64,000 nucleotides of DNA, from positions 1,860,001 through 1,924,000 of the forward strand of contig NZ_JAUSXV010000001.1 of the NCBI RefSeq assembly GCF_030816295.1. Reading direction: 5' to 3'. Below the pieces are notes generated by a model. The model was not told where the DNA came from. It was given only the letters and a program-made list of their open reading frames with translations, and did not search any database. This stretch comes from Microbacterium natoriense. GTDB lineage: Bacteria; Actinomycetota; Actinomycetes; Actinomycetales; Microbacteriaceae. Shown here piece after piece: positions 31,491 to 41,101 of the stretch. Numbering within the stretch: position 1 is the first letter of the stretch; each line of letters starts with the position of its first letter. The position numbers were made by a program, and so were the translations under genes.

Positions 31491-32945
31491 GTGCGCTCTG
31501 CGATCGTCGTAGGAGCGGGCACTTCGGGCGCGATCGTCGCGCGGCGTCTGGTGGATGCCGGTGTGGTCGTCACCCTGATCGAAGCGGGAGGCTATGACAC
31601 GAACCCGGCGATCCACGACCCCTCGCGTGCGGGGGAGCTGTGGCACTCCGCGGAGGACTGGGATTTCTTCACCGTTCCCCAGGAACATTCTGCGGGGCGC
31701 CGCCTGCATCTGCCGCGCGGAAAGGTCACCGGCGGATCGCACGCGCTGAACGCCATGATCTGGGTGCGGGGCGCGGCATCCGACTACGACGGCTGGGAGC
31801 GCGACGGCGCCACAGGCTGGGGCTGGTCCGAGGTCGAGCCGGTCTTCGACGCGATCGAGAACGACCTGCTTCCGGTCACGGACGATTACCCGCTGTCACC
31901 GGTCCAGGCGTCGATCATCGATGCCGCAGTGCAGGAGGGACTGCTGCGCAACGCGAACTACAACGGCGGCACCCTCGACGGCGTCTCGCAGGAGCAGGTC
32001 ACGATGCGCGACGGCCGCAGGGTGAACACCTGGATGGCCTATGCGCAGCCGGTGGCCGACAGGCTCACGATCGTCACGGGCCGCGAGGTGCACTCCGTGA
32101 TCGTGGAGGAAGGACGAGCGCGGGGAGTCCGGTTCGAGGACGGCGACGAGCTGCGGGCCGACGAGGTCATCCTCTCGGCGGGGGCTCTCGGCTCCCCGGT
32201 GATCCTGCTGCGCTCGGGGATCGGCCCGGCGGACGAGCTGACGGCGCTGGGGATCGCTGTGGTGCAGGATTCGCCCCAGGTCGGCAAGAACCTGCACGAC
32301 CACCTGCTCTCACCGGTGATCTTCACCACGCAGCGCCCGGTGGGTCCGCCGCAACCGGGGGTGTCGGCCACGCAGACGCACCTGTTCTGGCGCAGTCGTG
32401 CCGGACTCACCGAGCCCGACACGCAGCCGCTGCACTTCTCGGTGCCGATGTGGGGTGAGCTCGAACCGCGTGGGGACGACGGTTTCACGCTCATGGCCGG
32501 TCTCGTCACGCCGCACAGCCGGGGGTCGCTGACCCTGTCGGGGCCCGGCGTGGCGGACCTGCCGCTGATCGACCTGGCCGCGCTCGCCGACGACCGGGAT
32601 CTCGCTGCGCTCGCCGCATCCGTGCGCCAATGCCGCCGCATCGGCGCACGACCGGCGCTGGCGGAGGAATGGGGCGCGAGCGAGGTGTACCCCGGTCCCG
32701 AGGTGGCCGACTCCGACGTGGAGGAGTGGGTTCGCCGCACCGCGATCACCTACCACCACCAGGTCGGCACCTGCCGGATGGGAACCGACCCCGGGGCGGT
32801 CGTCGATCCGCAGCTCCGCGTGCGCGGCATCGAGGGGCTTCGTGTGATCGACGCCTCGGTGATGCCGACCGTGCCGACCGGCAACACCAACGCCCCGGCC
32901 GCGATGATCGCCGAGCGCGGCGCGAGGTTCCTGCTGGAGGAGTGA
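31491..32945 (+). CDS. GMC-family FAD-dependent alcohol oxidoreductase
   Basis: 484 aa from GTG 31491, 3 nt after the aldehyde dehydrogenase stop. FAD-binding VVGAGTSGAIVARRL with LIEAGG, second GMC signature GGSHALNAMIWVRG, and C-terminal active-site YHHQVGTCRMG with a later NTNAPAAM. Related to choline dehydrogenases and alcohol oxidases. With the preceding dehydrogenase it would oxidise an alcohol to an aldehyde and then an acid; the substrate cannot be read from sequence. Confidence 0.87.
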   Translation: MRSAIVVGAGTSGAIVARRLVDAGVVVTLIEAGGYDTNPAIHDPSRAGELWHSAEDWDFFTVPQEHSAGRRLHLPRGKVTGGSHALNAMIWVRGAASDYDGWERDGATGWGWSEVEPVFDAIENDLLPVTDDYPLSPVQASIIDAAVQEGLLRNANYNGGTLDGVSQEQVTMRDGRRVNTWMAYAQPVADRLTIVTGREVHSVIVEEGRARGVRFEDGDELRADEVILSAGALGSPVILLRSGIGPADELTALGIAVVQDSPQVGKNLHDHLLSPVIFTTQRPVGPPQPGVSATQTHLFWRSRAGLTEPDTQPLHFSVPMWGELEPRGDDGFTLMAGLVTPHSRGSLTLSGPGVADLPLIDLAALADDRDLAALAASVRQCRRIGARPALAEEWGASEVYPGPEVADSDVEEWVRRTAITYHHQVGTCRMGTDPGAVVDPQLRVRGIEGLRVIDASVMPTVPTGNTNAPAAMIAERGARFLLEE

Positions 32946-32979
32946 CCTCACCCCGCGTCTCTCACCCCGCGTCTCTCCC

Positions 32980-33055
32980 GAAACCCCCACTTACTGCCGA
33001 AACCCCCACATATTCGCGTCAACAGGTGGGGGTCTCGGCAACAAGTGGGGGTTTC
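32980..33055. repeat. Palindromic repeat family B, copy 1
   Basis: Arms GAAACCCCCACTTACTGCC with a second ACCCCCAC, then a short loop, then GGTGGGGGTCTCGGC with a final AAGTGGGGGTTTC. Each arm holds two ACCCCCAC units, and about 28 of 31 arm positions pair. It follows the GMC gene and could end transcription from both sides. A second copy is at 34201-34279. Confidence 0.85.
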
Positions 33056-33106
33056 GATGTGCCGCGCGGAGAGGGTCGCGCGAGGATGTGGGCACGGTGG
33101 CAGGGT

Positions 33107-34105
33107 CTACGGAGGGCGGATGCCGAAGGCGCGAAGTCGCGCGCTGAGGATGTCAGGAGTTCGGATGTGCGAAGACTCCCAGCGGCCGAAGCCCCACCCG
33201 GTGACGCCGCGCACGGCATCCTCCCGTCGCTTCTCCGCCATCACGATATCTTCGATCGCGGCGCCGCCGGTCATGGTCGGATCGGAGTACTTGCCCCTGC
33301 CGTCGAACTCTCCGAAGCATCGTGACCGCTCGAATGCGAAGTCCAGCCAATAGGACTCGCCGTCCGGGCCGATGATGTGCTCCTGCAGCCTCACAGACCG
33401 GAAACCGAGTCGGTGCAGCTGCAGGCGGCTCACGCTCTCGCCGGGGAGCTGCGCCCTGCCGTCCGCGAACGAGATCACCTCCCTCGCCTGGCGGATGCCA
33501 CGAGTGGAGACGGCGTGAGCGCGCCCGGAGAGCACATCGCGCCAGGTTCCGGCGAGCGCGGCATCCTGGTGATGCCCGTCGATGACGGCGACGCGACGGA
33601 GGGCCGCATCGGCCGCGGCGACCGCCGCCTCTCGGTGCATCGTCGCGGTGATGTCGAGAACCGTGCGGTCGAGCGATGTGCAACGGATGCCGTCGATGGC
33701 CGTGATGTCCTCGGCGGGCACAGTGACGTCGTGCCAGTGGATGCCCATGCGATTGCGCGTGTGACGTCGTCCGTCGATGGCCGCGTGGACCTGTCGCGGC
33801 ACCGTGCGGTACAACGGGAGACCATGCAGCACAGCCGCGGAAACCCCGATGAGCAACGGGCCCGGCGGTGCGGAGTTCATCTCCACGGCGACGACCTCGA
33901 GAAGGTGTCGTCCCTCGCTCCACAGGTCGTTCCAATCGTGTACGTGCACGTAGCGGCCTCGACGCACTCGGCGCAGCTCACCGGAGTCCACGCGCGCACT
34001 CAACTCACGATCCGTCAGACCGGTCGCGCGCAGCTCATCGCGAGAGAGGAGCAGACCGCGTGCGGCGGGGACGGTGAGCGTGCGCATCAGCACATCATTC
34101 GGCAT
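33107..34105 (-). CDS. AbiEi-like antitoxin-domain protein with endonuclease-like C-terminus
   Basis: 332 aa. The N-terminal 60 residues are a winged-helix typical of AbiEi-type antitoxin domains (SRDELRATGLTDRELSARV, then LRRVRRGRYV). The middle is variable. The C-terminus has LDFAFERSRCFGEFDGRGKY, close to DUF559/Vsr-like endonuclease cores (D, then E-x-D, then K). No AbiEii toxin partner is adjacent. This solitary form is common in actinobacteria and its role is unknown. It is bracketed by two copies of palindromic repeat B, which suggests an independent unit. Confidence 0.65.
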   Translation of the reverse strand: MPNDVLMRTLTVPAARGLLLSRDELRATGLTDRELSARVDSGELRRVRRGRYVHVHDWNDLWSEGRHLLEVVAVEMNSAPPGPLLIGVSAAVLHGLPLYRTVPRQVHAAIDGRRHTRNRMGIHWHDVTVPAEDITAIDGIRCTSLDRTVLDITATMHREAAVAAADAALRRVAVIDGHHQDAALAGTWRDVLSGRAHAVSTRGIRQAREVISFADGRAQLPGESVSRLQLHRLGFRSVRLQEHIIGPDGESYWLDFAFERSRCFGEFDGRGKYSDPTMTGGAAIEDIVMAEKRREDAVRGVTGWGFGRWESSHIRTPDILSARLRAFGIRPP

Positions 34106-34200
34106 CCGACCGGTCGCCGGTGTCCGTCAGCCGCATCCTGTGGATGCTTTCCGCTACCGACTCATCTGTGCAGGAGCAGTGCGCTCGCCCGTTGCATCGC

Positions 34201-34279
34201 CGACACCCCCACTTGTTGCCGATACCCCCACGTACTTGCGTGAATAGGTGGGGGTCTCGACAACAGGTGGGGGTCTCGA
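34201..34279. repeat. Palindromic repeat family B, copy 2
   Basis: Same design as 32980-33055: CGACACCCCCACTTGTTGCC plus ATACCCCCAC, a loop, then GGTGGGGGTCTCGACAAC and GGTGGGGGTCTCG. It sits upstream of the AbiEi-like gene and just downstream of the amidohydrolase stop. A purine-rich GGGGGAGGG tract follows. Confidence 0.85.
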
Positions 34280-34308
34280 CAGAGGGGGAGGGGGAGGGGG
34301 CGGGAACC

Positions 34309-35955
34309 TCAGCCCGAGTACACCTCGCGGCCGGCGAACCACGTCGACAGCACACGCGCGTCGATGATGCGGTCGGCGGGGCCCGCGACGGCATCCCGGT
34401 CCAGCACGACGAAGTCGGCGGACTTGCCCACCGTGATCGATCCGGTCTCGGTGTCCAGGCCCATGGCCCGAGCGGCGTTGATCGTGAACACCGCGAGCGC
34501 CTCCTCCGCGGTGATCGCCTGCTCGAGCCACAGGGTCCCCGGCGCGCGCCCGAGAGGGTCGGCGCGGGTCACGAGTCCCTGCATCCCCTCGAGCGGGTTC
34601 GGGGACTCGCTCACCGGCCAGTCGGATCCGCCGGCGACGAGCCCACCCGCGTCGATGATCGAGCGGTTGGGCTGCGAGTGCTCTGCTCGGTCGCCGAGCA
34701 CGGCGGCGAGGGCATCCGGGATGACGCCCGGGTACCAGATGAACGGCGAGATGTCGGCGCTCACACGGAGGTCGGCCAGGCGACGGATGTCGTCGTCGGC
34801 GAGGAACTGTCCGTGCGCGATCTGGAAGGGAGCGTCCGTGAAGCCCTCAGAGCGGAGGCGCTCGATCACATCGAGCAGCAGCCGCGCCGATCCGTCGCCC
34901 GTGGCGTGCACCTTGGCGCCGAGACCGCGCTCGGCCACCCGCCTGAGCCAGTCGTAGAGCTCGTCGAAGGACATCGTCGTGGTGCCGTGGAAGTGCGCGC
35001 CGTGCGCATCGTCCGGAAGATACGCGTCGATGAACAGCGCGGTCCGAGCCGGGGGCACGCCGTCGAGGAAGATCTTCACGAAATTCGGACGGTGATGCGT
35101 GGTTCGGAATTCCTCGCCGCGGTCGATCAGCGCGTCGCCGATCGTGTCGAATCCGAAGATCTCGTCGTTGATCGTGAGGCTCGAGACCACCCAGGCGTTC
35201 AGCTCGCCGGCCTCATCGAGCGTCTTCAGGGCGCCGAGGATCTCGAGCGATGCCGCAGCATCCTGGAACGCCGTGACGCCGAAGCCGTTCAGCAGCTCCA
35301 CGCCGCGCCGCGACGCCTGCCGATGCTGCTCGGTGGACAATCCGCCGGCGCGGGCGTGCGCCTGCGCGACCAGGACTCCGGCGGCCTCGAGGAGCACGCC
35401 GGTCGGCTCGCCGTCGACGGCGTCGAGCAGAGTCACGCCATCGGCCGGGATCGTCTCCTTCGAGATGCCCGCGAGTCGCAGCGCCTCGCTGTTCGCCCAG
35501 CGGTTGTGATGGCTGTCGTCCGAGAGCATGACCGGGCGTACGCCGGCCGCCTCGTCCAGCCGCCGCCGCACCGCTGAGCTGTTCAGCTCGTCCATGAGCG
35601 TGCTGGCCCAGGACCCGCCGGTGACCCAGGCGCCCTCGGGGAGCGTCGCTGCGCGATCCCGTACGAGATCCAAGATCTCGTCCAGACCGAGAGACGTTCC
35701 GAAGGAGAGCTCGAACAGATCGGTCACCCCGGCGACCGCGTGGTGGTTGTGCACATCGACGAATCCGGGATACACGGCGGCACCGTCGAGATCGCGCACC
35801 TCGGTGCGCCGCCCGCGGAACGCCTCGATCTCCGACGCCGTACCGACGGCGAGAATCCGACCATCGCCGACCGCGATCGCCTCGGCGAGAGGGTTCTCGA
35901 GGTCGACCGTGCGGACGGTCGCGCCTGTGAGGATGAGGTCGGCGATGATCGTCAT
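34309..35955 (-). CDS. YtcJ-like metal-dependent amidohydrolase
   Basis: 548 aa from ATG 35955. Amidohydrolase barrel markers: FVDVHNHHAV (metal HxH), KIFLDGV, KVHATGDGSARLLLDVIE (metal His), QIAHGQFL (His) and AGGSDWPV (catalytic Asp). It ends with a SITVGKSADFVVLD beta-sandwich return. Large YtcJ-like members hydrolyse N-substituted amides or imides. It starts 2 nt after the MoaF-family gene and shares an operon with an APC permease, so it probably acts on an imported nitrogenous compound. Substrate unknown. Confidence 0.85.
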   Translation of the reverse strand: MTIIADLILTGATVRTVDLENPLAEAIAVGDGRILAVGTASEIEAFRGRRTEVRDLDGAAVYPGFVDVHNHHAVAGVTDLFELSFGTSLGLDEILDLVRDRAATLPEGAWVTGGSWASTLMDELNSSAVRRRLDEAAGVRPVMLSDDSHHNRWANSEALRLAGISKETIPADGVTLLDAVDGEPTGVLLEAAGVLVAQAHARAGGLSTEQHRQASRRGVELLNGFGVTAFQDAAASLEILGALKTLDEAGELNAWVVSSLTINDEIFGFDTIGDALIDRGEEFRTTHHRPNFVKIFLDGVPPARTALFIDAYLPDDAHGAHFHGTTTMSFDELYDWLRRVAERGLGAKVHATGDGSARLLLDVIERLRSEGFTDAPFQIAHGQFLADDDIRRLADLRVSADISPFIWYPGVIPDALAAVLGDRAEHSQPNRSIIDAGGLVAGGSDWPVSESPNPLEGMQGLVTRADPLGRAPGTLWLEQAITAEEALAVFTINAARAMGLDTETGSITVGKSADFVVLDRDAVAGPADRIIDARVLSTWFAGREVYSG

Positions 35956-35957
35956 GT

Positions 35958-36797
35958 TCAGCGCTCCAGGGCGCGTGCCGGATCGTACTCGACGGGGTGG
36001 ACGGTGTTCGACAGCAGGCGTCCGTGGGCGCCGAAGGTGAAGTGCGTCGGGGCGGTGCCCGACTCGTCCCAGCCGAACAGCACGCCGTGCGAGCGGATCG
36101 CCTTCTGATCGCGGTGGTCGGCGATCGTCACCGAACCGCAGGGAATGACCTTCTCGCGCCAGGTGAAGACGTAGATGCCGGGGCGGACCTTCCACACGGT
36201 GTTCGCGTCGGTGTCGGCGAGCCCCTGCTCGGGGCCGGCGAGGCACTGCCAGGTGTACCAGTGCGGCGACAGGTAGACGTGCTCGTACGCGTGGGTGCTG
36301 GAGTACACCCACAGCACGCGGCGGCCGATGAGCTCCTCGGTCGGGGCCGGCGCTTCGCCGCGCGTCTCGATGCCCTCGATCAACCCGGGAACGAAGACCA
36401 TCTGCACGGCGGTCTTACCGGGAGAGGCCTGCCCGAGGATCGAGATGACCGAGAGCGCGTGGCCGCTGGCGAGGTCGAGGATCAGGGTGACGGCCTCGTT
36501 CGGCAGGTACTTGTGGTGGAACTGCGCGTAGAACAGGTCGTCGGCGACCTCGATCACCTCGCAGTCGTCTGTGTCCTCTGCCGGGGCGGTCTCGTCACCG
36601 GTTCCGGGTTCGTACTTCCAGCTGACGGTTCCGCGGCCGAACGTGTGCGTGACTCGGGTGCCGCGGTCATCGACCACGGTGAACGTGCGGCCGTCGAGCG
36701 CGTCGCTGAGCTCGGCCTTGCTGGCGTCGAAGCCCGGTGCGAGGCCGTCGAGCGGCAGCCAGGTGGAGGTGTCGGACAGGTTGACTACATCAGCCAT
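35958..36797 (-). CDS. MoaF-family protein 1
   Basis: 279 aa with no leader, cytosolic. Beta-rich. The C-terminal half shows YSSTHAYEHVYLSPHWYTWQCL, then GLADTD, then YVFTWREKVIPCGSV, the pattern of the two-part MoaF family (N- and C-terminal lipocalin-like domains). MoaF was named in Klebsiella, where it is linked to the monoamine regulon. Its biochemical function is not established. It lies between an APC permease and an amidohydrolase and has a second paralogue at 46234-47022. Confidence 0.75.
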   Translation of the reverse strand: MADVVNLSDTSTWLPLDGLAPGFDASKAELSDALDGRTFTVVDDRGTRVTHTFGRGTVSWKYEPGTGDETAPAEDTDDCEVIEVADDLFYAQFHHKYLPNEAVTLILDLASGHALSVISILGQASPGKTAVQMVFVPGLIEGIETRGEAPAPTEELIGRRVLWVYSSTHAYEHVYLSPHWYTWQCLAGPEQGLADTDANTVWKVRPGIYVFTWREKVIPCGSVTIADHRDQKAIRSHGVLFGWDESGTAPTHFTFGAHGRLLSNTVHPVEYDPARALER

Positions 36798-36858
36798 GAG
36801 GGTTCCTTCGTGGGTGGGGGTCGGATGCTGTGCGGTTCGGACGATGGGGCGAGGACGC

Positions 36859-38307
36859 TCAGCGCGTGCTGAACTTCTCGAGGTCGGTGGCGAGGCCGTC
36901 GTACACGGCCGGCCGGGACTTCTTCAGGTAGACGCCGTACACGATGCCGCCGATCACGGCGAGCACCAGAAGCAGCGGCATGAGGCGGATGGCGAGCTCC
37001 TGCGAGCCGGCGACGATGTCGAAGTTCACGACCGCGAGGATCGAGATCGCCGCGATGCCGAGGAAACCGATTCCGGGGGCGATGAAGGTGCTCCACCACC
37101 TCGGGTCGCCCTTGCGGCGGAAGTACACGACGATCGAGATCGCGGCGAGGCCCTGCAGGATCAGCACGCTCAGGGTTCCGAATCCGAGCATCGCCGGGAC
37201 CAGCGTGACGATCGGATCGGCTCCCGCGATCGCGAAGATGATCGCGACGACGGCGGCGAACGACGCCTGCACGATGCCGGCGAGCTGCGGGGCTCCGCTC
37301 GCGCGGGTGCGGGCGAGAGCCTGGGGCAGAATCCGGGCGCGGCCGAGCGAGTACAGGTAGCGGCTCGCCGAGTTGTGGAAGGCGAGCATCGCGGCGAACA
37401 GGCTCACCAGCAGCAGGATCATCATGACCGTCGTGAGCGGTCCTCCGAGGTACTGCTGCGACAGCGTGAAGATGAGGTCGCCGGTCGGCAGATGCTCCAG
37501 GGCCGTGGCCTGCGCCTGGGCGACGCCGGTCGCGCTGACGACGGCCCACGTCGTGACACCGAGGATGACGCCGATCGCGATGATCGCGGTGTAGGTGGCA
37601 CGCGGGATCGTGCGCAGCGGCTGCTTGGCTTCTTCGCTGAACAGCGCTGTGGCCTCGAACCCCAGGAAGCCGGTCGCGGCGAGGAGCATGCCGATCGGCA
37701 GCGATCCCGAGAACACGGCCTCCGGGCTGAACGCGGCCACGTCGTAGCCGGTCTGCACCAGCACCGACACATCGAAGACGACGAGCATCAACGTCTCGAG
37801 CACGAGGCACACGCCGAGCACCTTCGACGAGAAGTCGACGCCGATGCGTGCCAGCACGAAGCAGACGACGATCGACGCGAGCCCCCAGATCAGCCAGTGC
37901 ACGTCGAGTCCGGTGAGGTCGCGGATGATCGTCTGCATGAAGAAGCCGCTCGTGCCGATCGTGCCGACGACGAAGAAGTTGTAGCCGAGGGTCGCGATGA
38001 GTCCCGCGATGAGACCGCCGGTGCGGCCGAGGCCCTTCACCACGAAGGCGTAGAAGCCGCCGGCGTTGACCAGTTGCTTCGACATCTGCGCGTAGCCGAT
38101 CGCGAAGAGCAGGAGGATCCCCGCGACGAGGAAGAAGGACATCGGAGTGCCGCCGCCGTTGCCGAGTGCGACAGCCAGTGAGGCGACGACGACGATGCCG
38201 GTCAGCGGTGCGACGGCCGCCAGCACGAGGAAGACGATCCCGGCGACGCCCAGGGCGCCGGGACGAAGAGCGGTGTGCTCGGTGGGCGGTGCGATCGAAT
38301 CAGCCAC
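36859..38307 (-). CDS. APC-superfamily amino acid/amine permease
   Basis: 482 aa from GTG 38307, which has AGGAG 5 nt upstream; the longer frame would start inside poor-coding sequence. About 12 hydrophobic helices. GVAGIVFLVLAAVAPLTG opens TM1, and GFLGFEATALFSEEAKQP is the conserved segment after TM6 of amino acid/polyamine permeases. It probably imports the substrate handled by the MoaF protein and amidohydrolase in the same operon. Confidence 0.85.
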   Translation of the reverse strand: MADSIAPPTEHTALRPGALGVAGIVFLVLAAVAPLTGIVVVASLAVALGNGGGTPMSFFLVAGILLLFAIGYAQMSKQLVNAGGFYAFVVKGLGRTGGLIAGLIATLGYNFFVVGTIGTSGFFMQTIIRDLTGLDVHWLIWGLASIVVCFVLARIGVDFSSKVLGVCLVLETLMLVVFDVSVLVQTGYDVAAFSPEAVFSGSLPIGMLLAATGFLGFEATALFSEEAKQPLRTIPRATYTAIIAIGVILGVTTWAVVSATGVAQAQATALEHLPTGDLIFTLSQQYLGGPLTTVMMILLLVSLFAAMLAFHNSASRYLYSLGRARILPQALARTRASGAPQLAGIVQASFAAVVAIIFAIAGADPIVTLVPAMLGFGTLSVLILQGLAAISIVVYFRRKGDPRWWSTFIAPGIGFLGIAAISILAVVNFDIVAGSQELAIRLMPLLLVLAVIGGIVYGVYLKKSRPAVYDGLATDLEKFSTR

Positions 38308-38505
38308 GGCGACTCCTTTGTTCGGTGACGGCCGTGGGTTCGGAGAGCCTGCGCACGGCATCGACGACGAGGGGATCGTCGATAGAGCGAGTCTGCTCCG
38401 ACGGCACTCGTCGCGCTTGACGCTGAGCGAAGGACGATGGTGCCAGGGTGCACAGCAGCGTCGCGGAGATAGGGGCGAGCGGATGCCGGGTAGCAGGATG
38501 ACGGC

Positions 38506-39240
38506 ATGGATCTGCAGCTGCGCGGTACGAGCGCCCTCGTCACGGGCGCCGGGAGCGGCATCGGTCGCGCCGTGGCGTCGGCGCTCGCCGCGGAAGGCGT
38601 GCGGGTCGTGCTCCTCGACCGCGACGAGAGCGCCGTGCGCGATGCTGCCCGCACGTGCCCGGATTCGATCGTCCTCGTCGCCGACGTCACCGACGAGGAG
38701 CAGACGTCCTCAGAACTCGCCTCTCTGGAGCGCCTGGATGCCGTGGTCTGCTGCGCCGGTATCTCCGGTCCCGTCGGCTCGGGCATAGAGGAGATCTCGC
38801 TCGGGGAATGGAACGCGGTCTTCGCCGTCAACGTCACGGGTCCCTTCCTCGTGCTGCGCCACGCGCTTCCTGCCCTGAGAGCGGCAGGCGCGGCATCCGT
38901 CGTCCTGGTATCCAGCGACTCCGCCTTCGTCGCCTCGCCGGGGATGGCGCCGTACTGCGCCTCGAAGGCGGCGCTCGTGCAGTTCGCGCGAGCCCTCTCC
39001 GTCGATCTCGCAGGCACCGGCATCCGGGTGAATACCGTCGCACCTTCGGTGGTCGACACTCCGATGAGCCGAGGCGATCTCGGCGACGCCGCGTTCGACG
39101 CGGCGGATTTCCCCGTGCAGACGGCAGACGAGGTGGCCGCCCACGTGGCCTATCTGGTGTCGCCGCGCAGTCGCGCGGTCAACGGAACCACCCTTCTCAG
39201 CGACTTCGGGTACACCGCCCGGTCGGGATTTCCCGCTTAG
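38506..39240 (+). CDS. SDR-family oxidoreductase 1
   Basis: 244 aa. Rossmann TGAGSGIGRAVASAL, CCAGISG in place of NNAG, and active-site S with YCASKAALVQF. Classical short-chain dehydrogenase, cytosolic, NAD(P)-dependent. Divergent from the permease operon and 31 nt before a second SDR, so the two probably act in one pathway. Substrate unknown. Confidence 0.85.
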   Translation: MDLQLRGTSALVTGAGSGIGRAVASALAAEGVRVVLLDRDESAVRDAARTCPDSIVLVADVTDEEQTSSELASLERLDAVVCCAGISGPVGSGIEEISLGEWNAVFAVNVTGPFLVLRHALPALRAAGAASVVLVSSDSAFVASPGMAPYCASKAALVQFARALSVDLAGTGIRVNTVAPSVVDTPMSRGDLGDAAFDAADFPVQTADEVAAHVAYLVSPRSRAVNGTTLLSDFGYTARSGFPA

Positions 39241-39271
39241 CGCGCACGCGCCGAACAGACAGGAGCAGCAC

Positions 39272-40087
39272 ATGGGACTCGCAGTGGGATCGACGGTCTC
39301 GGGACGCGTCGTCGTCATCACCGGAGGGGGCACCGGCATCGGCGCCGCGATCGCCGAGCGGTATGCGGCCGAAGGCGCACACGTCGTCGTGGTGGGTCGC
39401 CGACCGGAGCCGCTAGAACGGGTCGCGAAGGCGGTCGGGGCGAGGACGATCGTGGCGGATGCGGCGGACACGGCCTCTGCGAAGGCCGCCGTCGCCGAGG
39501 TTCTCGCGACGTTCGGGCGCCTCGACGTGCTGGTCGCGAACGCCGGAGGCCACGGGTTCTCGCCCGTCGGCGAGACGGATGACGCGGGGTGGGAAGCAGC
39601 GATCCGCGCCAACCTCACCACCGCCTTCATCATGGCGCGTGAGGCGCTGCCGGCGCTCTTGGAGTCGAAGGGGCAGATCGTGATCGTGTCGTCTCTCGCG
39701 GGACTCTTCGCTGGCCCCTCGGTCGCCGGCTACACCGTGGGCAAGCACGCTCTGATCGGCCTCACCCGCACCCTCGCCCGCGACTACGGCAAGCACGGCG
39801 TGCGCGTGAACGCCGTCTGCCCCGGGTGGGTGCAGACGCCGATGGCCGACGAGGAGATGGACGAGTTCGCCTCGCACGCGGGTCTCGCCTCCCGCGAAGA
39901 GGCGTATGCGGCGGTCACCGCCGATGTGCCGCTGCGACGACCGGCGCGCCCGGCCGAGATCGCCTCGGTCGTGCGGTTCCTGGGCTCGGGGGAGTCGTCG
40001 TACATCACCGGCTCCGTGATCGTCGCCGACGGCGGCTCGCACGTCGTGGACGTTCCGACCATCGCGTTCGATCACGCCGGGATGTAG
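39272..40087 (+). CDS. SDR-family oxidoreductase 2
   Basis: 271 aa with a ribosome site GGAG before the ATG. TGGGTGIGAAIAERY, ANAGG, and YTVGKHALIGL with Tyr and Lys of the active site; C-terminus YITGSVIVADGGSHV. It resembles 3-oxoacyl-ACP reductase-like and glucose dehydrogenase-like SDRs. Coexpressed with the preceding SDR. Confidence 0.85.
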   Translation: MGLAVGSTVSGRVVVITGGGTGIGAAIAERYAAEGAHVVVVGRRPEPLERVAKAVGARTIVADAADTASAKAAVAEVLATFGRLDVLVANAGGHGFSPVGETDDAGWEAAIRANLTTAFIMAREALPALLESKGQIVIVSSLAGLFAGPSVAGYTVGKHALIGLTRTLARDYGKHGVRVNAVCPGWVQTPMADEEMDEFASHAGLASREEAYAAVTADVPLRRPARPAEIASVVRFLGSGESSYITGSVIVADGGSHVVDVPTIAFDHAGM

Positions 40088-40334
40088 CGCCGCGAGGTCG
40101 CGTTCCCGGGCTCCTGGGCAGTCCGGATGCGGGTTCGGTCACGCGTCGGGCGGGTTCGGTGGAGGCATGGCCGCCGGATGTGTGACTGGAGCGCAGAGAC
40201 GGTCACGGTTCAGGCGGCTTCCGCTGGGCTGAGTCGCCAGACGTGTGACCGGGGTGCGGAACTGGCCGCTGCCGGGGTGCCTTCGGCCGGGCCGCGAGAT
40301 GTCCGCGACCAATGCCAGGGCGCTTGCGGCGGGC

Positions 40335-40985
40335 TCAGCCGACCGTGAGCTCGAACCCGTCGGCGGTCGCGACGACGGCCACCTGAGTGAGGTCGTCGAC
40401 GTGGTGTTCGGGAGAGTGTGCGACCGCGTGCGCACCGACGCCGATCACACGCATGCCCGCAGCGTGGGCGGCCTGGATGCCGGCACCCGAGTCCTCGAAG
40501 ACGATGCAGTCGGCCGGGTCGACGCCGAGCGTCTTCGCACCCAGCAGGAACCCTTCGGGGTCGGGCTTCGAGCGCGTCACGTTCTCGGCGGTCACCGCGG
40601 TCGTCGGCACGACGAGATCCGCGGCGCCCATGCGGGCATTCATCAGCCGCAGGTCGGCCGACGTCACGATCGCGTGCGGGTGGGGCCGGAGCGCCTCGAG
40701 CAGCACGTCTGCTCCGGCGATCGCGACGACGCCGTCGACGTCCTCCGCCTCGTTCGCGAGCATCGAGGCGTTCTCGGCGATGTTGATGGCGTGATCGCGC
40801 TCGGGCAGCATGATCGCCATGCTCTGGTGACCCTGGCGCCCGTGGATGACGCTGAGCACGTGCGCGGGATCGAGTCCGTGCGGCTCTGCCCACGCCAGCC
40901 AGATGCGCTCGACGGCGGCCGTCGAATCGACGAGGGTCCCGTCCATGTCGAGGAGGACGGCGCGGGCGTGGACGGTCTCGGTCAT
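40335..40985 (-). CDS. HAD-family phosphatase (beta-phosphoglucomutase-like)
   Basis: 216 aa. Motif I VLLDMDGTLVDST, motif II IVTSADLR, motif III K in SKPDPEGF, motif IV FEDSGAGIQAA. The helical cap fits the small sugar-phosphatase subfamily (GS1/YniC type), which acts on sugar or polyol phosphates. It lies 116 bp after livF in the same direction and may be a separate unit. The 247-bp gap before it holds only GC-rich sequence without a clear feature. Confidence 0.85.
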   Translation of the reverse strand: MTETVHARAVLLDMDGTLVDSTAAVERIWLAWAEPHGLDPAHVLSVIHGRQGHQSMAIMLPERDHAINIAENASMLANEAEDVDGVVAIAGADVLLEALRPHPHAIVTSADLRLMNARMGAADLVVPTTAVTAENVTRSKPDPEGFLLGAKTLGVDPADCIVFEDSGAGIQAAHAAGMRVIGVGAHAVAHSPEHHVDDLTQVAVVATADGFELTVG

Positions 40986-41101
40986 GCTCTCAGGCTAGCG
41001 TCCCGGGCTGAGCGCCCCTGCGGAGCTTCCCGTGCGAGAATCGTCGCCCCGAGAGCTGCGCAGGACGGCGATCCCCGTGACATGAACGGATCCTGATCCG
41101 T

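Noticed and set aside
32980..34279. CRISPR-like array from repeated ACCCCCAC units
   Set aside because: Units form two hairpins 1.2 kb apart with a gene between; no regular spacers and no cas genes.
40088..40334. Possible repeat or small RNA between the second SDR and the HAD gene
   Set aside because: Only vague GTGTGACC-type similarities; no stable arms or promoter that I could support.
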